From NCBI GenBank assembly GCA_051011595.1, contig JBPCTQ010000152.1:1-9240 (forward strand): a stretch of 9,240 bases of DNA. Direction: 5' to 3'. The DNA comes from JAOUEE01 sp051011595. Lineage in GTDB: Bacteria; Actinomycetota; Acidimicrobiia; Acidimicrobiales; SHLQ01. This document shows positions 1 through 7,173 of this stretch, one piece after another; the first letter of the stretch is position 1, and each line of letters opens with the position of its first letter. The translations under genes and the position numbers were made by a program. A model generated the notes under the pieces. The model was not told where the DNA came from. It worked only from the letters and a program-made list of their open reading frames with translations, and ran no database searches.

Positions 1-95
1 ACCATCACGTACGCCACCCCGACAGCGAGCACGGCCAGGACCACGGTGCGCCAGGTCGGACGCCACCCCGGGGAACTCGACGCACGCTCGGCCAT
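1..95 (-). CDS. N-terminal fragment of a membrane-anchored or exported protein (runs off the left edge)
   Basis: An ATG at 95 on the minus strand opens 31 codons that continue beyond the window without a stop. The first 16 residues are polar and basic (MAERASSSPGWRPTWR). They are followed by a hydrophobic stretch (TVVLAVLAVGVAYVM) that looks like a signal anchor or the first membrane segment. The start lies 29 bases after the stop of the upstream gene on the same strand, so co-transcription with the two paralogues is plausible. No good Shine-Dalgarno sequence or -10 box precedes it. The product cannot be named from so short a fragment. A chance open frame is possible, but the orientation, spacing and N-terminal character favour a real gene. 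Confidence 0.5.
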   Translation of the reverse strand, partial: MAERASSSPGWRPTWRTVVLAVLAVGVAYVM

Positions 96-124
96 GGCTC
101 AATCGTCGCGCAGCCAGAGCCGAA

Positions 125-2860
125 TCAGGGAACGGCCCGCTGAGCCTCACAGGAACGCGAACGGTCGACACCCGCGCCGCCGAAACACACATCGAAGTTG
201 GAGCCACCCCGCAGCTCGTCGTTGCCCGATTCGCCGAACAGTCGGTCGTCGCCACCGTCGCCGTACAGCTTGTCGCCGCCCGCGGCACCCTTCACGATGT
301 CGTCGCCGGGCCCGCCCTCAGCCCGATCGTTGCCGTTGGAGCCCGAGATGAAGTCGTCACCCTCTCCGCCTCTGAGGGTGTCCATGTTGCCCCCGCCGAA
401 GATCCGGTCGTTGCCGCCCTGGCCCAGGATCGTGTCGTTGCCCAAGCCGCCCCGAAGTTCGTCGGCACCGCCCTTGCCGTCGATGAGGTCGTCGCCCGGG
501 CCGCCGTTCGCGATGTCGGTGCCGCCCCGGGGGAACAACACGTCGTTGCCGTCGTTGCCCAGCAACTGGTCGGGACCTGTCGACCCGTCGAGCACATCGT
601 TGCCGATACCGCCGCGCAGCAGGTCCTCACCGGCCTGACCGAAGATCCAATCGTTGCCCGCACCACCCTGGATGGTGTCGTCGCCATCGCCGCCGCAGAT
701 CAAGTCGTTGCCACCGGCGCCGTTGATGACGTCGGCGCCGGCCGTCCCCAGGATCACATCGTCGCCGGTGGTGGGCTGCTCCCCGGCGCCGATGACCACC
801 GTGGCGGGCACACCTTCGCATTCGGCCACACATGGGCCGATCTCGGTGAACTCGGCGACCAGCACCGCCGCGTTGGCCGGCACCGTGTAGGTCCTGGTGG
901 CCGAGGTGTTGCCGTCGGACCATCGATCGAAGCGCCACCGCCGGCCGTCGACGCACACATCGGTGTCGGTGGAGATGGTGTGCCGGAACCCACGGAGGGT
1001 GTCGAGGGCGAAGGGCGTGAGCACCGAGACACCATCGATGGTCACGGCGAAGCCGGCTTCGGAACGGACCGTGACCGGCACCTTGTTGGGTTCGATCTCC
1101 ACCGTGGTCACGTCGACCAGGTCCTCATTGTCGGTCACGGTGAGCTGGATGAGGTAGCTGGTGTCACCCTCCCAGCCGTGACCGGTTCTGGGCACGTCGA
1201 GGGTCTTCACCCGCCCGACCTCGTTGGTGAGGATGGGGTGCTGATGATTGCCGTGGCGCAGCCACACATCCCAGCGGTAGTCGCCGTTGGTGATGGGGCC
1301 GTTGTCGGTGGCCGACCCCTCCAGCGTGATGGAGTCGCCGGCCGAGAACGACGAACCGTCGCCGGGCCGCACGATGGTGGCAGTGGGCGCCGAACCCAAC
1401 GAGATGTTGATGATCGACCCGATGGTGGTGTCGCCGCCGGCCGTCACCCGCAGCTGGGCCTGGTAGGTGCCCTCGCTGGTGTAGGTGTGGCTGGGATTCC
1501 TCTGCGTGGAACTGGCGCCGTCACCGAAGTCCCAGTCGTAGCTGATGGCATCACCGTCGGGATCGTTGGCCGAGGCCGAGAACTGCACCGCCAGCGGGGC
1601 CTGGCCATTGCGGGGGTTGGCGGTGGCCGAGTTGATCACCGGCGGCTGATTGGAGCCGGGGTTGTAGCGCAACCGACGGAGCTGCCCCTGACCGTTCGAG
1701 TAGCCGAAACGCAGGTAGTAGATGTGCCCATCGGGGCCCTGGCCCACCCACACGGCAAAGTTGGTGTTGGCCTTCACCAGGCCGCCGTGGTTGACGGTGT
1801 TGCCCGGGTTCAGCTCCAGGAACCGCACCTCACCCATCGAGAAGTCGCCGTACACGTAGGCACCATCGAGGTCGTCGGGCAACGAGGACCCACGCACCAC
1901 CTCACCGCCGGTGACCGACGCGTTCTGACAGCAGCCTCCGTCGGTGTCGTGGTCGTAGAACCAGATCGGTGCGGTCACCCCGCTCGGACAGTTGGGTCCG
2001 TTCTTGGGCGGGCCCAGCGGCCCCTGGCAGTCGGCCCACCCGTAGTTGGCGCCGGCCTGCAGGACGTTGATCTCCTCGTAGGCGGTTGCGGCGTCGTTGC
2101 CGCCGACATCACCGAAGAAGTAGGTGCCGGTGACATCGTCGAATGACCCCCGCCACGGATTGCGGACCCCGTAGGCGTAGATCTCGTCGGCATTGGGCCC
2201 GGCACCGTCGTAGAACGGATTACTGGTGGGCGCGGTGCCGTTCTTGTTGATGCGCAGGATCTTGCCGAAGACCGAGTTCAGCTGTTGCGCCACCTCACTC
2301 TGCACCGAGTCGCCGATCGCCAGGTAGATCCGGTTGTCGGGCCCGATGTCGATCGAACCGCCCACGTGGTTGGTGTTGGGCGAACTGTTGACCTTGCTCC
2401 ACACGGTGGTCAACGTGTTCAGATCGTTCGCACCGGCGCCGGTGTAGGTGAACCGACCGATGTTGAGTTTCTGGTCGCTCAAGGTCGTGTAGTACACGAA
2501 GATGTGACCGTTGGAGCCGAAGGCCGGGTCCTTCACCAAGTCGAGTGCGCCCCGCTCACCGGCGTTGTCGATGTCGGGAAGCGTCATGTAGTGCGACTTG
2601 GCGCCGGTGCCGGGATTGACCTTCCAGATCACGCCGTCCTGGGCCAGGATCAGCGCCTCACCACTGGGCAACCACTCGAGCGCCACCACGCGGGTCATCC
2701 CCGCCACCCGGAGCTCGTCGACGAAGTCGCCCGGGTTCACGTGGGCGCCGGCGCGCCGATTCGAGGTCGCCAGGATGAGCACGATGGCCAAGGCGAGTGT
2801 GGCCGCCGCCCCGAGCACCATCATCGTCCGCCGCGGCGTGGCTGATTGCACGACTCGCAC
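125..2860 (-). CDS. Secreted GSDH-like beta-propeller / PKD / RTX-repeat protein, paralogue A
   Basis: About 911 residues from a GTG at 2860. The same frame stays open to an ATG at 2935. GTG 2860 was chosen because homology with paralogue B begins there (RVV...PRR); ATG 2824 is an alternative. Residues 1-39 form an export signal: an Arg-Arg n-region, a hydrophobic core, and a likely cut after AGA. Residues about 47-400 resemble the glucose/sorbosone dehydrogenase (PQQ) propeller, with the catalytic-type His165 in NHVGGSIDIGPD, RNPWRGSFDD at 233, GDVGGN and the EEINVL..GANYGW signature. A PKD domain follows (about 406-488, DWDFGDG...HTY). Next are an Ig-like module (about 490-590) and a beta module resembling divergent InlB B-repeats (about 594-675). 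Twenty-two RTX nonapeptides (699-896) end the protein, with a capping SCE. It is probably an extracellular calcium-binding oxidoreductase or a propeller scaffold; the substrate is unknown. Ten cysteines are all shared with paralogue B. Confidence 0.88.
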   Translation of the reverse strand: MRVVQSATPRRTMMVLGAAATLALAIVLILATSNRRAGAHVNPGDFVDELRVAGMTRVVALEWLPSGEALILAQDGVIWKVNPGTGAKSHYMTLPDIDNAGERGALDLVKDPAFGSNGHIFVYYTTLSDQKLNIGRFTYTGAGANDLNTLTTVWSKVNSSPNTNHVGGSIDIGPDNRIYLAIGDSVQSEVAQQLNSVFGKILRINKNGTAPTSNPFYDGAGPNADEIYAYGVRNPWRGSFDDVTGTYFFGDVGGNDAATAYEEINVLQAGANYGWADCQGPLGPPKNGPNCPSGVTAPIWFYDHDTDGGCCQNASVTGGEVVRGSSLPDDLDGAYVYGDFSMGEVRFLELNPGNTVNHGGLVKANTNFAVWVGQGPDGHIYYLRFGYSNGQGQLRRLRYNPGSNQPPVINSATANPRNGQAPLAVQFSASANDPDGDAISYDWDFGDGASSTQRNPSHTYTSEGTYQAQLRVTAGGDTTIGSIINISLGSAPTATIVRPGDGSSFSAGDSITLEGSATDNGPITNGDYRWDVWLRHGNHQHPILTNEVGRVKTLDVPRTGHGWEGDTSYLIQLTVTDNEDLVDVTTVEIEPNKVPVTVRSEAGFAVTIDGVSVLTPFALDTLRGFRHTISTDTDVCVDGRRWRFDRWSDGNTSATRTYTVPANAAVLVAEFTEIGPCVAECEGVPATVVIGAGEQPTTGDDVILGTAGADVINGAGGNDLICGGDGDDTIQGGAGNDWIFGQAGEDLLRGGIGNDVLDGSTGPDQLLGNDGNDVLFPRGGTDIANGGPGDDLIDGKGGADELRGGLGNDTILGQGGNDRIFGGGNMDTLRGGEGDDFISGSNGNDRAEGGPGDDIVKGAAGGDKLYGDGGDDRLFGESGNDELRGGSNFDVCFGGAGVDRSRSCEAQRAVP
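173..766 (-). repeat. 22 tandem 27-bp units encoding RTX nonapeptides (paralogue A)
   Basis: Twenty-two consecutive 9-residue units of the form GxDxuxGGx (for example GNDLICGGD, GDDTIQGGA, GNDELRGGS), with no insertion or deletion between them. RTX units bind Ca2+ in turns and stack into a parallel beta-roll. Deviations are unit 9 (GNDVLFPRG, where Pro-Arg replaces the usual Gly), unit 15 (NMDTLRGGE) and unit 22 (NFDVCFGGA), the last two lacking the leading Gly. A partial unit (GVDRSRSCE) caps the array. The DNA units have diverged, so this is a protein-level repeat rather than an unstable DNA satellite. Confidence 0.95.
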
Positions 2861-2869
2861 CCCGATCAG
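2860..2869 (-). other. 10-mer CTGATCGGGG at the start of paralogue A, also found in the leader of paralogue B
   Basis: The minus strand reads CTGATCGGGG immediately before and into the GTG start chosen for paralogue A. The same 10-mer is the 5' arm of the inverted repeat upstream of paralogue B (5707-5716). In both places the paralogue frame reads it as Leu-Ile-Gly. It may be a remnant of the duplicated upstream region or a shared regulatory site. The rest of the 2861-2950 gap shows no convincing promoter. It holds only a weak hairpin just after the paralogue B stop (GGGTCCC..GGGCCC with a bulge and no T-tract). Confidence 0.35.
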
Positions 2870-2950
2870 TGGCCCTGGATCACGCTTCCCCGATATGACC
2901 AGGCGGACAGCTCGGACACCAATCCGGGGGCCCAATTCTCGGGACCCGAC

Positions 2951-5665
2951 CTAGGGCACTCCGAAGACGGTCTCGCAGCTCGTCGCCTGATCTGAGTCGG
3001 CTCCGCCGAAACAGCGGTCGATGCCGGCACCGCCTACCAGGACATCGTTGCCCGACTCCCCCACCACGAAGTCGTCGCCCGCGTTGCCGCGCACAGTGTC
3101 GGCCCCCGGGGATCCTCGGACCTCGTCGTCGCCAGGGCCCCCTTCGAGGTGGTCGTTGCCGTTGGCTCCCGCCAGCAGGTCGTCACCGGCGCCACCTCGC
3201 AGCACATCGGCATCACCACCACCGAACTGATCATCGTTGCCGCCCTGACCCAACAACAGATCGATGCCGATTCCGCCACGTAGTTCGTCGGCGCCGTTGG
3301 CCCCCTCCAGCCGATCGACACCCGGGCCGCCGTTCATCAGGTCCGAACCTCCCCGCCCCAACACCGTGTCGTCGCCATCGTTGCCCAGCAGATGATCGGG
3401 TCCTGGGCCCCCATCCACTACGTCGTCGCCGATCCCACCAGATACCTGGTCGGCGCCGTCTTCTCCGAACAACCAGTCGGCGCCGGCCCCACCCTCGAGG
3501 ATGTCGTCGCCGCCGCCGCCACAGATCAGATCGTCGCCACCCCGACCCCGGATCACGTCGGGTCCGGGCGTTCCCACGATCACGTCGTCGCCCACCGTGG
3601 GTACGTCGCCCGCGGCGATCACGACTGTGGCCGTGACGCCCGCACACTGCGCCACACAGGGGCCGACGTTGGTGAAGTTGGCCGTCAGGGTGGCACCGGC
3701 GGCAGGCACCACGTAGGTGCGCTCGGCGGCGGTGTTGCCATCGGACCAGTCGTCGAACACCCAGCGGTCACCGTCCACACACTCGTCGGTAGGCACTGCG
3801 ACGGTGTGGGTGAAGCCCTCGACGGTGTCGAGCGCAAACGGTGACAAACGGGCCACCCCGTCGATGGTGATCTGGGTGCCGGCGCCCGATACGACGGTGA
3901 CCGGCACCTTCCGCGGTTCGATCTCGACTGAGGTGCTGTCGCTCAGGCCCTGGGCGTCGGTGACCGTCAACTGCACCAAGAAGCTGGTGTCGCCTTCCCA
4001 GTCGTGGCCGCCCGTGGGTACATCGAGGGTGGCCGACGATCCGATGAGGCCGGTCACCTCGGGATGTTGGTGGCCGTCGTGCACCAGCCACACGTCCCAC
4101 CGATAGTCGCCGTTGGTGAGCGGCCCGTCGTCGGTGGCGGTTCCCTCCAGCGCCACCGAGTCGCCGGCCGAGAACAGATCACCGGTGGAGGGGGTGACGA
4201 TGGTGGCGTCGGGTCGCTGACCGACCTCGATGGCGATCGGTGAGCCGACGGTGGTCTGCCCACCTGCGGTCACCCGTAGCTGTGCCGTGTAGGTGCCCAC
4301 GGCCGTGTACGTGTGGTTGGGATCGGACTGACTCGAGGTGGTGCCGTCACCGAAGTCCCATTCATACGTGACCGGATCGTTGTCAGGGTCGCTGGCCTGG
4401 GCGCTGAACTGCACGTCGAGCGGTGCCGCACCGAACGTGGGAGTGGCCGCCTCGCTGTTGATCTCGGGCGGCTGGTTGTTGCCCTGCACGTAGCGCAGCC
4501 GACGCAGTTCACCCTGGCCGGCCTGATAGCCGTAGCGCAGGTAGTAGATGTGCCCGTCGGGGCCCTGGCCCAGCCACACCACCTGGCGGGTGTCGCCCTT
4601 GATCAGGCCGTCGTCGGTGACGGTGTTCCCGGCGCCCAGCTCGAGATAGAGGATCTTCTCCTGGTTGAAGTCGGCGTAGATGTAGGCGCCATCGAGCTCG
4701 GCCGGCAGATCCGGGCCGCGGACGACTTCGCCCCCGACCGCCGAGCAACAGCCGAACTGGGAGAAGTGCAGGTAGCTGAACATCGGCGCGGTCACCCCGG
4801 CCGGACAGTCGGGCCCCTCCTTGGGCGGTCCCAGTGGGCCCTCACAGTCCGGCCAGCCGTAGTTGGCGCCCGATGTCAGGACGTTGATCTCCTCGTAGGC
4901 AGTGTCGGGATTGTTGCCCCCCACGTCGCCGAAGAAGTACGTGCCGGTCACGTCGTCGAACGACCCCCGCCACGGGTTCCGTACCCCATAGGCGTAGATC
5001 TCGTCGACGTTGGGACCGGCCCCGTCGTCGAAGGGGTTTCCGGCCGGCACCGACCCGTCGGTGGCGATGCGCAGCACCTTGCCGAAGATGTTGGTCAGGT
5101 CCTGGGACCGGGAGCTGTCGGTTCCGTCGCCCACCGACAGGTACAAGTGGCCGTCGGGACCGATGTCGAGTGAACCGCCGGCGTGGTTGGGGCCCGGGTT
5201 GGTGTCGGGCACGCTCCAGATCACCGACAACGAGTTCACATCGCTGGCCCCTGCGCCGGTGTAGGTGAACCGCCCGATGTTGAAGCGATCGTCGGAGTCG
5301 GACATGTAATAGACGTAGATGTGGCCGTTCTGGCCGAACCCGGGATCGAGCACCAGGTCGAGCGACCCTCTTTCCCCGTTGTTGTCCACATCGGGCAAGG
5401 TGAGATACAGCGCCTTGGTGCCGGCGCCGGGGTCGGCCACCCAGATCGATCCGCCCTGTCCCAGCACCAGCGCTCGGCCATCGGGCAACCACTCGACGGC
5501 GACGCTGTTGTCGAACCCCGACACCCGCAGTTCGTCGACGAAGTCACCGGGTACGACATCGGCCGACGCAGTGGCGACCGACAGACCAATGGCGGCCGCG
5601 AGACCGACCAGCAGGGCCACAACGGCGGCTCGGCGAGGGCGCGTCGGGGAGACGACTCGGTGCAT
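2951..5665 (-). CDS. Secreted GSDH-like beta-propeller / PKD / RTX-repeat protein, paralogue B
   Basis: 904 residues from ATG 5665. This start was chosen because AGAGGA lies 8 bases upstream, although the frame stays open to 5743. Residues 1-35 form a clear signal peptide: a basic n-region ending in RPRR, a hydrophobic core, and a likely cut after ASA. The domain order equals paralogue A: GSDH-type propeller (about 40-395; His161 in NHAGGSLDIGPDG, RNPWRG at 229, GDVGGN, EEINVL, GANYGW), PKD (about 400-480, EWDFGDG...HTY), an Ig-like module (about 482-585), a B-repeat-like beta module (about 587-665), 22 RTX units (692-889) and a C-terminal cap. Family knowledge: GSDH proteins bind PQQ and Ca2+ and oxidise aldoses outside the membrane, but many members have no assigned substrate. 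With an N-terminal signal and no type I secretion genes in view, Sec or Tat export is inferred. It is the first of the pair in transcription order and shares all ten cysteines with paralogue A. Confidence 0.9.
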   Translation of the reverse strand: MHRVVSPTRPRRAAVVALLVGLAAAIGLSVATASADVVPGDFVDELRVSGFDNSVAVEWLPDGRALVLGQGGSIWVADPGAGTKALYLTLPDVDNNGERGSLDLVLDPGFGQNGHIYVYYMSDSDDRFNIGRFTYTGAGASDVNSLSVIWSVPDTNPGPNHAGGSLDIGPDGHLYLSVGDGTDSSRSQDLTNIFGKVLRIATDGSVPAGNPFDDGAGPNVDEIYAYGVRNPWRGSFDDVTGTYFFGDVGGNNPDTAYEEINVLTSGANYGWPDCEGPLGPPKEGPDCPAGVTAPMFSYLHFSQFGCCSAVGGEVVRGPDLPAELDGAYIYADFNQEKILYLELGAGNTVTDDGLIKGDTRQVVWLGQGPDGHIYYLRYGYQAGQGELRRLRYVQGNNQPPEINSEAATPTFGAAPLDVQFSAQASDPDNDPVTYEWDFGDGTTSSQSDPNHTYTAVGTYTAQLRVTAGGQTTVGSPIAIEVGQRPDATIVTPSTGDLFSAGDSVALEGTATDDGPLTNGDYRWDVWLVHDGHQHPEVTGLIGSSATLDVPTGGHDWEGDTSFLVQLTVTDAQGLSDSTSVEIEPRKVPVTVVSGAGTQITIDGVARLSPFALDTVEGFTHTVAVPTDECVDGDRWVFDDWSDGNTAAERTYVVPAAGATLTANFTNVGPCVAQCAGVTATVVIAAGDVPTVGDDVIVGTPGPDVIRGRGGDDLICGGGGDDILEGGAGADWLFGEDGADQVSGGIGDDVVDGGPGPDHLLGNDGDDTVLGRGGSDLMNGGPGVDRLEGANGADELRGGIGIDLLLGQGGNDDQFGGGDADVLRGGAGDDLLAGANGNDHLEGGPGDDEVRGSPGADTVRGNAGDDFVVGESGNDVLVGGAGIDRCFGGADSDQATSCETVFGVP
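2999..3592 (-). repeat. 22 tandem 27-bp units encoding RTX nonapeptides (paralogue B)
   Basis: Twenty-two uninterrupted nonapeptides (for example GDDLICGGG, GPDHLLGND, GADELRGGI, GDDFVVGES), followed by the cap DSDQATSCE. The count and the unit-specific oddities match paralogue A position for position. Unit 3 carries Cys, unit 5 carries Trp, unit 8 ends LLGND, unit 15 lacks the leading Gly (DADVLRGGA), and unit 22 carries Cys-Phe. Confidence 0.95.
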
Positions 5666-5673
5666 GGGGGAAG

Positions 5674-5679
5674 TCCTCT
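5674..5679 (-). promoter_or_regulatory. Shine-Dalgarno sequence of paralogue B
   Basis: AGAGGA ends 8 bases before the ATG at 5665. It sets this ATG as the start, rather than the upstream end of the open frame at 5743. Its first two bases are the last two bases of the adjoining inverted repeat. Confidence 0.65.
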
Positions 5680-5716
5680 GATCAGGGGTATCCACCGGAG
5701 TACCGGCCCCGATCAG
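5678..5716 (-). promoter_or_regulatory. Imperfect inverted repeat / stem-loop in the leader of paralogue B
   Basis: On the minus strand CTGATCGGGG is followed 18 bases later by CCCCTGATCAG. The arms pair over 10 bp with a single bulged T. The loop contains a smaller inverted repeat (CCGGTACTCCGG), so the whole could fold as a stacked hairpin. It ends directly at the Shine-Dalgarno sequence, so folding in the RNA could limit ribosome access. As DNA it could be an operator. The role is inference. Confidence 0.45.
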
Positions 5717-5721
5717 CCGCC

Positions 5722-5739
5722 ACAATAGGCCTGCAGGCC
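5722..5739 (-). promoter_or_regulatory. Possible -10 box with an adjoining 12-bp palindrome upstream of paralogue B
   Basis: The minus strand reads TATTGT at 5727-5722, a fair -10 match, but no recognisable -35 lies at normal spacing. Directly upstream, 5728-5739 is a perfect palindrome (GGCCTGCAGGCC) that would fall in the promoter spacer, where an operator could sit. One or two such palindromes are expected by chance in a GC-rich window of this size. A transcript from here would have a leader of about 50 bases containing the inverted repeat at 5678-5716. Confidence 0.3.
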
Positions 5740-5762
5740 CCAAACGCGGGCGACCGCAGGCG

Positions 5763-7166
5763 TCAGTCGGCGCGCCGGCGGGCGGCGTCGAGGCGGCGGA
5801 GCACCTCGTCGCGGCTCATGAACTCGGCCATGGTCTCGAACAACGGCGGGCCGACACTGCGGCCGGTGACCGCCACCCGAACCGGCGCCTGGGTCTTGGA
5901 ACGGCTCACCCCGAGAGCTTCCCCCACACCGAACACCGCATCCTTCACGGTCTCGGTGTCCCACTCGCACTCGGTCAGCGCGGCGATGGCACCCTCGAGG
6001 ATCTGGGGCGCGGCGTCCTGGTTGACCACCGCTTTGGTCCACGACGCCTCATCGATGACCGGATCCTCGAGGAACAAGAAGTCGCAGTAGTCGCTCACCT
6101 GGCCCAGCGTGTCGAGCTTCTCCTGGATGAGCGGCAGGTAACGAGCGAAGAGGTCGGCATCGAAACGATCAGCCGGCCACGGGGCCTGCTCGGTCAACCA
6201 CGGATCGGCGGCCGCCATGAACTGGTCGGTGGAGAGCGCGCGGATGTACTGGCCGTTGATGTGGTCGAGCTTCTTGCGGTCGAAGAAAGCCGGCGCCTTG
6301 TTGACGTCGGCCAGGTCGAACACCTCGACGATCTCCGACAGCGGCCGCACTTCGACTTCGTCCTTGGCGCCCCATCCCAGCAACGCCAGGTAGTTGACCA
6401 TGGCCTCGGGGAGGTAGCCGGCGTCGCGGAAGTCGGCCAACGCCACCGAGTCGCGGCGCTTCGACAGCTTCTTGCGGTCGTCGCCCACCAACAGCGGCAG
6501 GTGGGCATAGACCGGTTCGGGACCGAGACCCAGCGCTCGCCACAACAACAGCACCTTGGGTGTGGTGTTGAGCAGATCCTCGCCCCGCACGGTGTGGGTG
6601 ATCGCCATGTCGGCATCGTCGACCGCGTTGGCCACCAGGAACACCGGCGACCCGTCGCTGCGGCGAATGACGAAGTCCTCCAGCTCGCGGTTGTCGAACT
6701 GCACCTCACCTCGCACGATGTCGTCGACGACCGTGGTGCCTTCATCGGGCGAACGGAACCGAACCACCACCCCATCACCTTCGGCCACGTCCCGGTCGCG
6801 GCAGAACCCGTCGTAACCACCCTTGAAGCCCGAGGCCGCGGCCCGGGTGTCGATGTCATCACGGGAGCAGTCACACCGGTAGGCGGCTCCGGAGTCGAGC
6901 AGTCGGTCGATGGCATCGACGTACAGCGCGGTCCGCTCCGACTGCAGCACCGGCCCCTCGTCCCAGTCGAGCCCGAGCCACTGCAACGGTTCGGTGATGG
7001 CGTCGTAGAACTCGGGGCGGGCCAGTTCGGCGTTGGTGTCTTCGATCCGGAGCACGAACGTGCCGCCGGTGTGACGGGCGTACAGCCAGTTGAACAAGGC
7101 CGAGCGGGCGCTGCCCACGTGCAGGTAACCCGTGGGGGCGGGAGCGAATCGGACTCGGGTGTTCAT
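5763..7166 (-). CDS. gltX: Glutamyl-tRNA synthetase
   Basis: 467 residues, the usual length for a bacterial GluRS (E. coli about 471). It charges tRNA with glutamate using ATP in the cytoplasm. The class I signatures are present: HVGS at 16-19 (HIGH motif, in PTGYLHVGSAR), RIEDTN at 40-45, and KLSKR at 233-237 (KMSKS motif). The active-site stretch HTVRGEDLL at 191-199 and the NYLALLGWG segment near 258 are typical of the family. Cys98, Cys100 and Cys122 match the zinc-site cysteines of the E. coli enzyme, but the fourth ligand, His in E. coli, is Asp124 here. The start ATG 7166 is well placed for the HIGH motif and follows a TAnnnT box by 7 bases. Whether it also charges tRNA-Gln cannot be told without knowing if gatCAB or glnS is present. 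It appears transcribed separately from the RDD gene upstream. Confidence 0.97.
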   Translation of the reverse strand: MNTRVRFAPAPTGYLHVGSARSALFNWLYARHTGGTFVLRIEDTNAELARPEFYDAITEPLQWLGLDWDEGPVLQSERTALYVDAIDRLLDSGAAYRCDCSRDDIDTRAAASGFKGGYDGFCRDRDVAEGDGVVVRFRSPDEGTTVVDDIVRGEVQFDNRELEDFVIRRSDGSPVFLVANAVDDADMAITHTVRGEDLLNTTPKVLLLWRALGLGPEPVYAHLPLLVGDDRKKLSKRRDSVALADFRDAGYLPEAMVNYLALLGWGAKDEVEVRPLSEIVEVFDLADVNKAPAFFDRKKLDHINGQYIRALSTDQFMAAADPWLTEQAPWPADRFDADLFARYLPLIQEKLDTLGQVSDYCDFLFLEDPVIDEASWTKAVVNQDAAPQILEGAIAALTECEWDTETVKDAVFGVGEALGVSRSKTQAPVRVAVTGRSVGPPLFETMAEFMSRDEVLRRLDAARRRAD

Positions 7167-7173
7167 CCGGGCG

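Noticed and set aside
96..121. GGCTC/GAGCC inverted repeat between paralogue A and the left-edge gene
   Set aside because: Only 5 bp with a 16-base loop; expected by chance in such DNA.
173..766. Periodic 27-base pattern considered as a DNA satellite or CRISPR-like array
   Set aside because: The periodicity is exactly nine codons in frame, with diverged bases but conserved GxD...GG residues. It is an RTX protein repeat with no spacers.
980..2146. 388-codon plus-strand open frame opposite paralogue A
   Set aside because: It lies fully antisense to a well-supported domain-bearing gene, is made of low-complexity Val/Gly/His/Arg stretches, and has no start signal. Such shadows are normal in GC-rich coding DNA.
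2922..2950. Possible terminator between the two paralogues
   Set aside because: The stem is short with a bulged base, and no T-tract follows. It is not enough to claim that transcription stops between A and B.
4313..5173. 286-codon plus-strand open frame opposite paralogue B
   Set aside because: It mirrors the antisense frame over paralogue A, as expected when the two sense strands are homologous. It has no independent evidence of coding.
5666..5743. 26-codon N-terminal extension of paralogue B
   Set aside because: It would place residues ahead of a clear signal peptide and lacks a Shine-Dalgarno sequence; ATG 5665 has one.
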